This document shows, piece by piece, positions 33,701 through 36,705 of a DNA stretch of 36,705 nt; position 1 is the first letter of the stretch; every line of letters starts with the position of its first letter. Below the pieces are notes generated by a model. The model worked only from the letters and a program-made list of their open reading frames with translations. It searched no databases and was not told the origin of the DNA. The position numbers were made by a program, and so were the translations under genes. The stretch spans positions 1 through 36,705 of the forward strand of contig NZ_CAJHCQ010000039.1 of assembly GCF_904848665.1 (NCBI RefSeq), given 5' to 3'. This DNA is from Paraburkholderia hiiakae (lineage in GTDB: Bacteria > Pseudomonadota > Gammaproteobacteria > Burkholderiales > Burkholderiaceae).

Positions 33701-36498
33701 GCGTCGCCCATCGACCAGGTCTGTTGCGCCAGCAACATGGCAGAAAGACCGAACCGCCAGAGCGCGAGCCGCAAGTCGGCCAGCCAGACGCCGAACTCAC
33801 TGCGCGCTGTCGTTTTCACGTGTGCACGCCGCCAGCGCGGAATGAGCGCGCCCAGTACGGGCAGCAGCACGGGCAGCGCGATCGTGGCGAGCACGAAGGC
33901 CGTCCACCGCAGCGCCGCCGGCAACGGCAACAGCCAGCCCGCCAAAAGCGCGACGAACGCCGCCGGTGCGATAACCGTGCGGCGCAGGTTGTCGAGCATC
34001 TTCCAGCGGCCAGTCGCGCCCAGCGCGAGGTCGGGCCGCCGATGCACGCTCAGCAGCCACGGCAACAACTGCCAGTCGCCGCGCGCCCAGCGATGCTGAC
34101 GGGCTTCCGAGACGTCGTAACGCGCCGGATACTCCTCGACGACTTCGATATCGGAAGCCAGTCCTGCCCTCGCAAAAATGCCCTCGAACAGATCATGACT
34201 GAGCATTGTGTTCTCGGTCACGCGGCCGGCAAGCGCCGCCTCGAACGCATCGACGTCATAGATACCCTTGCCCGTGTAGGAGCCTTCGTCGAGCAGATCC
34301 TGATACACGTCGGAGACGGCCGCCGCGTACGGATCGATTCCGCTGGGGCTGGACGCGATCCGCTGGAATAGCGACCCTTGCGTGGCGACGGGCAGCGAAG
34401 GCGTCACGCGCGGCTGAAGCACGCCATAGCCATCGACAATGCGCTGGCTCGTCGCATCAAAAACCGGGTGATTGAGCGGATGCGCCATCTTGCCGACGAG
34501 GCGGCGCACGGCGTCGCGTGGCAAACGGGTATCGGCGTCGAGCGTGATGACGTAGCGCACGTTTGGCGGGGCAGCGGGTGAGCGTCCGTCGATCTCGACG
34601 AACGTCGTATCCCGTGCGCCGCGCAGCAGCCGGTTCAACTCGTGAAGCTTGCCGCGCTTACGCTCCCAGCCCATCCACTGGCCCTCTTCGCCGTTCCACA
34701 TGCGCCTCCGATGCAGCAGCAGGAAACGCGGTATGTCGCCGCTGCCCGGATACTGCCGGTTCAGCTGGTCGATGCCCCTGGCCGCAGCGCATAGCAGCGC
34801 TTCGTCACCGTCGACGTGCTCGGTCGGAGAGTCGGTCCAGTCAGAGAGCAACGCGTAGTACAGCTCGCCCTCTGGGCTCGCCAGATGGTGTATTTCCAGG
34901 CGTTCGATCTGCTCAGCCAGCGTGCTGGCCGTGGTCAGCAGGACTGGCACGGCGACGACCGTGCGCAGGCTCGCAGGGATGCCGTTGCGCAGCGCGAGAC
35001 CGGGCAGCACGTTCGCACCGATGTCGCGCATCACCCTGCGATTGACGATCGCCACGGCGAGATCGACAGCGGGCAGCAACCCGGCGAGCGCGAGGCAGAT
35101 CAGCAACGCCGGCCGTGGCATGGTGTCCGTCGACAGCGTTAGCATGCCGGTCAGGATCAGCGCGGCCAGCAACAGGATCCGGCCGAGGTAGCCGGTCAGC
35201 CCTGCCTGCCGCGTGAAGCGAGGCAGCCAGACCGCGATGGGCGCGCGATAGCCGATCGCCCGCTCCAGCTCGCGACGACCGGTCGCGAGCAGGTAGTAGC
35301 CGGGCTCGCATTCGCGGCGCTCCGCCGCTCCCTCCAGCGGCCCGGAAAGAAGGCCGTCCTCCCCGGTTTGCAGGCCCGGTGCCGCGCCCGTTTTCCCGGT
35401 CAACGCTGCCTGCGCCATTTGTGCCGCCGAAACCGCGCGCTGCGCGACATCTGTTTCGCTCGCCGGCGAGCCGCGCGCAAGCGCCTCGATCGCGCCGCGA
35501 TAGAGGTTGCGTGTCGCGAAGTCCATCTCGACGAAGCCGCTATGTGTGCGCAGCACGTCGTCTACCGGGCTGATGCGTTCGAACAACTCGGTCCAGTTCA
35601 CGTCCGAGATCAGGCGCATGCTGGTAATGACGTTGCGCACCGTCACGCTCGCGGCCCCTTGCTGCTGATGCACCGTCGCGACAATCCGCTCGGCTGTCGT
35701 GTGCTGTGCAGCGAGACGTTCATGCAACCAGCGAACCGCAGGCGTCGTCTGCGGATCCTCGTCGTGCAACCGCTGGAGCAACTGCACGCAGAACGCGTCG
35801 CGCAACGAGGATCGCTCGTAACGCGCCGCCAGCGCGACGATGTCCTCCGGCGCATGCCCGCCTGCGCCCAGCAGACGATCGGCCATCGCATCGGCATCGA
35901 GCCGCGCGGTACGGCCCTCGGTGATCTGATCGGCGAGGCGGCGAAGGTTCTCGATCAACACGATGCGCAGCGTGATGGCCACCGCCCAGAGTTCGCCGAT
36001 CGTCAATGGCTGCACCGTCTGGTACGCCTGCATGAAATGGCATAGAAGATCGGGATCGAAGCGACTGTCCGTGTGCGCGACGAACGCCCACGCGATGCCG
36101 AACACGCGCGGATACCCGGCGAACGGACCCGTGCTGAGCTTGGGTAGTTGCCGATAGAAGCTCGGGGGCAGGTCGTCGCGGACCTTGCTAACCTGCTCGT
36201 CGACGAGATAGTAATTGTCGAGCAGCCATTCGGCCGCTGGCGTGATCGCCTCGTCAAGCGCCGCGGCCGCGGCGGTCGCTTCATACGCGTGCATCAGTCG
36301 GCGCGCGTTGTCCTTCAGCCGCAGGGCCAGAGACGGCCCGGCGCGAGTACCGCGCAAGATGTCCTGCGCGCTCGCCAGGCTCCTCGCATGCTGCGCCAGG
36401 CGCTCCTCGCCGAATAGCTCCTCGCGCACGGGCTCCCTGCTGTTCCAGGGTGAAATCGAATCATGGCGGCCGGAAACCCGCAAGAACGCAAGGAACAA
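27733..36498 (-). CDS. ndvB: NdvB-type cyclic beta-1,2-glucan synthase (GT84-GH94)
   Basis: A 2921-residue multidomain membrane protein. Family members build cyclic beta-1,2-glucan from UDP-glucose at the inner membrane and release it to the periplasm. In order: a cytosolic N-terminal helical region (1-420); two membrane segments (about 430-482); a GT84 glucosyltransferase domain with LDADTRLP (DxD at 654-656) and QHRWARGDW (about 801-809); more membrane segments (about 840-1015); a glycoamylase-like domain (about 1140-1560, with VSSVDSGNLAGHL, LVSWSGSMFEYLMP and MAHHQGMAI); two beta-sandwich modules; and a GH94 phosphorylase domain at the C-terminus with RDQLQDGMAL (about 2462), catalytic Asp in GTGDWNDGMN (about 2594-2603) and ENGGQYTHAAMW. 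The likely start is TTG 36498, 6 bases after AGGGAG; no ATG fits. A small membrane peptide gene lies upstream. Confidence 0.93.
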   Translation of the reverse strand: MFLAFLRVSGRHDSISPWNSREPVREELFGEERLAQHARSLASAQDILRGTRAGPSLALRLKDNARRLMHAYEATAAAAALDEAITPAAEWLLDNYYLVDEQVSKVRDDLPPSFYRQLPKLSTGPFAGYPRVFGIAWAFVAHTDSRFDPDLLCHFMQAYQTVQPLTIGELWAVAITLRIVLIENLRRLADQITEGRTARLDADAMADRLLGAGGHAPEDIVALAARYERSSLRDAFCVQLLQRLHDEDPQTTPAVRWLHERLAAQHTTAERIVATVHQQQGAASVTVRNVITSMRLISDVNWTELFERISPVDDVLRTHSGFVEMDFATRNLYRGAIEALARGSPASETDVAQRAVSAAQMAQAALTGKTGAAPGLQTGEDGLLSGPLEGAAERRECEPGYYLLATGRRELERAIGYRAPIAVWLPRFTRQAGLTGYLGRILLLAALILTGMLTLSTDTMPRPALLICLALAGLLPAVDLAVAIVNRRVMRDIGANVLPGLALRNGIPASLRTVVAVPVLLTTASTLAEQIERLEIHHLASPEGELYYALLSDWTDSPTEHVDGDEALLCAAARGIDQLNRQYPGSGDIPRFLLLHRRRMWNGEEGQWMGWERKRGKLHELNRLLRGARDTTFVEIDGRSPAAPPNVRYVITLDADTRLPRDAVRRLVGKMAHPLNHPVFDATSQRIVDGYGVLQPRVTPSLPVATQGSLFQRIASSPSGIDPYAAAVSDVYQDLLDEGSYTGKGIYDVDAFEAALAGRVTENTMLSHDLFEGIFARAGLASDIEVVEEYPARYDVSEARQHRWARGDWQLLPWLLSVHRRPDLALGATGRWKMLDNLRRTVIAPAAFVALLAGWLLPLPAALRWTAFVLATIALPVLLPVLGALIPRWRRAHVKTTARSEFGVWLADLRLALWRFGLSAMLLAQQTWSMGDAITRTLFRVAASRRHLLEWTTAAEAGARDRLTLGHTWLHMSGGAALALGAGVTVGVVALHTGHHGAWVAVPFVLAWLAAPALAYWSSLAPRAAGALAVSDADARQLRHHARRTWRYFETFVTPGDEMLPPDNFQEDPQPVVAHRTSPTNLGLYLLATVSAHEFGWAGTGDTAGRLETTLATMQRMPRYRGHFYNWYATQDLRPLDPKYVSSVDSGNLAGHLIALGNACRAWSRQLPGTDRGAAACAGVGDTLDLLDEAVRVNGGERTRSALSAEFDQAVAALRVWLGAASPAPPGDETPATPATPATPAIAPEWRTAVLLGATVSDIARALVDEETAGQARADSLGGDVLFWARALEEVLHSHERDVTRSANASTELAARLNRLTETALQMADAMEFGFLLDPVRMLLSIGYSVADGRLDESSYDLLASEARLASFVAIAKGDIPARHWFRLGRVAAPVAGGAALVSWSGSMFEYLMPSLVMRAPSSSLLARTSELVVRRQMAYGATLGLPWGISESAYNARDLELTYQYSSFGIPDLGLKRGLGNHAVIAPYATALAAMVAPAAALRNFARLEAAGAGGRFGFYEALDYTPSRVPEGGQVVIVRAFMAHHQGMAIVSIANALLGGRIRAFFHAEPAIRATELLLQERMPGRVAVAHLRIEEKSAGPQRGVESAVARHLVSAGDSPPATHLLSNGRYTVMLTAAGSGYSRWEDLAITRWREDATRDDWGSYLYLRDVESGAFWSAAWQPTGVVPDSYAATFTEDRAGFVRRDGALTTSLDVIVSAEDDAEVRRVSVSNAGSRACTIEFTSYAEIVLATPAADLAHPAFTKLFVETEYDAELGVILATRRRRTPDEAEVWAAHLSVIEADQGGAVEVETDRLRFIGRGGSVRSPRALSSERVLSGTAGVVLDPVFAMRRRMRVAPGATASVAFWTIVAHSRAQLLDLVDKHREGASFSRAAMLSWTQAQVQLRHTGVSADEAALFQRMAAYLLYGDPALRANSATLMRGAAEVAAAGGVGAAPLWTHGVSGDLPILLVRIDDIEHMALVRQLVHAHEYWQMKRFAVDLVIVNERASSYVQDLQAALEMLVRSGQSRPHPGSPAPGKIFLLRADLMAHDARALFPIAARAVLAARNGRLSEQLRRLTGGPSAKPQRARLPAPEEAGSADLGRLAAGAGLECFNGLGGFADNGREYVIVLGPGQSTPMPWVNVIANPACGFMVSAEGSGYTWASNSRERQLTPWSNDPVGDPAGEAFYVRDEATGALWGPQAQPVRDHAADTAPYVARHGQGYSRFTHIANDVALELLQFVPLSDPVKISRLILRNLSNRSRQLSVTAYVEWVLGAQRAVSAPHIVSEIDAQTGAMFVRNGYGEAYRARVAFADLGGRQSGWTADRREFIGRNGTLSDPAALASGADERPLSGKTGAGFDPCAALQTRFELPPGGVTEVVFLLGDAATAAEARQLVAHYREADLEGVLAAATGFWDDTLGAVQVATPDRALDLMLNRWLLYQTLACRIWARAGFYQAGGAYGFRDQLQDGMALVLACPALTREHLLRAAARQFPEGDVQHWWLPEGGAGVRTRIADDRTWLAYAVAQYIEVSGEHAILDVMVPFLEGSQLAADQHEAFFVPHVADTSVTLFEHCALALEQTLGSFGTRGLPLMGTGDWNDGMNRVGEAGRGESVWLGWFLYATLVAFAPIARARHEAARADCWLERAASLRKALDSAGWDGAWFRRAYYDDGTPLGAAGNDECAIDAIAQSWSVLSGAASVEHAERAMASLDERLIRREEGLALLITPPFDRTPRDPGYIKGYPPGIRENGGQYTHAAMWSVLAFAQLGDGDRAADLLAMLNPVNRSRTRSGVNRYKVEPYVAAADVYSVAPHIGRGGWTWYTGSSGWMYRAGIEGLLGLHKRGGELWIEPCVPRAWSGFTAVLRHGMSSYGIAVNNPHHVCRGVIGMSVDGKMLEAGVVAFPMVDDGARHSVIVTLGPRPD
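32776..32811 (-). repeat. (Thr-Pro-Ala)4 linker repeat inside ndvB
   Basis: Four tandem 9-base units encode TPATPATPATPA (about residues 1230-1241 of the glucan synthase), within a Pro/Ala-rich linker (PAPPGDE before it). The middle two units are identical (ACACCTGCA), a sign of recent slippage. It probably forms a flexible, length-variable spacer inside the glycoamylase-like region. Confidence 0.7.
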
Positions 36499-36540
36499 AA
36501 TGGACTCCCTTAATATCGCAGGCGACTCATGAAGTTTTCT

Positions 36541-36557
36541 GCGTACGCTGCGTACGC
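36541..36557. repeat. Tandem palindrome GCGTACGC-T-GCGTACGC
   Basis: Two copies of the self-complementary 8-mer separated by one base, making a 17-base near-perfect palindrome. It lies between the stop of the 37-residue peptide and the TTG start of the glucan synthase, so could be a protein-binding site controlling the large gene. Confidence 0.5.
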
Positions 36558-36559
36558 GT

Positions 36560-36673
36560 TCATGGCGCCCGGTCGGGGTGCGACCGCGGGGGTACCCGAA
36601 GACTGCGCCGATACAACGCGAACGCGAACATCCAGGCCACTCCGCCGGCAATTCCCCACAGTGCGGCTGTCAT
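36560..36673 (-). CDS. 37-aa single-span membrane peptide
   Basis: A very strong ribosome site (AAGGAGG, complement of 36681-36687) lies 7 bases before the ATG at 36673. The peptide begins MTAALWGIAGGVAWMFAFAL, one membrane-spanning helix, followed by a basic, Pro-rich tail (YRRSLRVPPRSHPDRAP). An earlier overlapping ATG reads M-T-stop and is not used. The stop is about 60 bases before the TTG start of the NdvB-type synthase on the same strand, so the two are probably cotranscribed. A small accessory subunit of the glucan synthase or a translational leader are both possible. It is easily missed by gene finders. Confidence 0.6.
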   Translation of the reverse strand: MTAALWGIAGGVAWMFAFALYRRSLRVPPRSHPDRAP

Positions 36674-36705
36674 GTCATGCCCTCCTTAGTCCACATCCAT
36701 GGATG

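Noticed and set aside
1..36705. CRISPR arrays, tRNA or rRNA genes, riboswitches
   Set aside because: No regularly spaced repeats, no tRNA cloverleaf with a GGTTCGAATCC-type arm, no rRNA stretches and no recognisable riboswitch core were seen on reading both strands by eye.

Overview
The window is a GC-rich chromosomal or chromid segment that looks like Burkholderiaceae (Paraburkholderia, Caballeronia or Burkholderia). This rests on codon choice, a Burkholderia-type trimeric porin, dense LysR/AraC/Lrp regulation and IS6/IS3-type mobile debris. It is an assignment from gene style, not from a marker gene. No rRNA or tRNA gene and no CRISPR array was seen.

Layout. (1) 0.4-2.5 kb: an Lrp/AsnC regulator is divergent from a 4-hydroxyphenylpyruvate dioxygenase-like gene that is followed by a Rid-family protein. 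(2) 2.6-4.3 kb: an orphan unknown protein, a small gene interrupted by one in-frame TAA, a large hairpin and a frameshifted remnant of a meta-cleavage-product hydrolase. (3) 5-8.2 kb: an NTF2/SnoaL-like protein, a porin and an MFS permease, which fit uptake of a small organic substrate. (4) 8.2-9.9 kb: decayed DNA with IS3 transposase and alpha/beta-hydrolase remnants. (5) 9.9-14.1 kb: a metallophosphoesterase, an apparently defective penicillin-binding-protein-like gene (KTG box reads KIG, N-terminus missing), a GFA-family protein and two unknown proteins. (6) 14.4 kb: a 70-residue peptide with a double-glycine-type leader, a candidate secreted or modified peptide precursor. (7) 15-18.7 kb: a minus-strand cluster of an AraC regulator, an AhpD-fold protein, a PEP-mutase/isocitrate-lyase-fold enzyme, a Rid protein and a COG4798-like methyltransferase. 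It is the best candidate for an undescribed metabolic unit. (8) 18.9-20 kb: an IS6-family element with an intact transposase and left end but no visible right end, abutting a ParE toxin that has lost its N-terminus. (9) 20-24 kb: two regulator/enzyme divergent pairs, a truncated LysR with an isochorismatase-fold hydrolase and an intact LysR with an F420/NADP-type reductase. (10) 24.6 kb: a CspA-type cold-shock protein. (11) 25.4-26.4 kb: a second IS6-family element split into two head-to-head pieces. (12) 26.8-36.7 kb: a lipocalin-like exported protein and a very large NdvB-type cyclic beta-1,2-glucan synthase, preceded by a 37-residue membrane peptide.

The left two thirds read as an accessory catabolic region being eroded by insertion sequences: small regulator-plus-enzyme modules lie between fragments of aromatic-degradation and hydrolase genes. 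The right end is a stable cell-envelope glucan locus. Positions of domains and starts were worked out by hand. Family calls rest on recognised motifs, and no database search was run.
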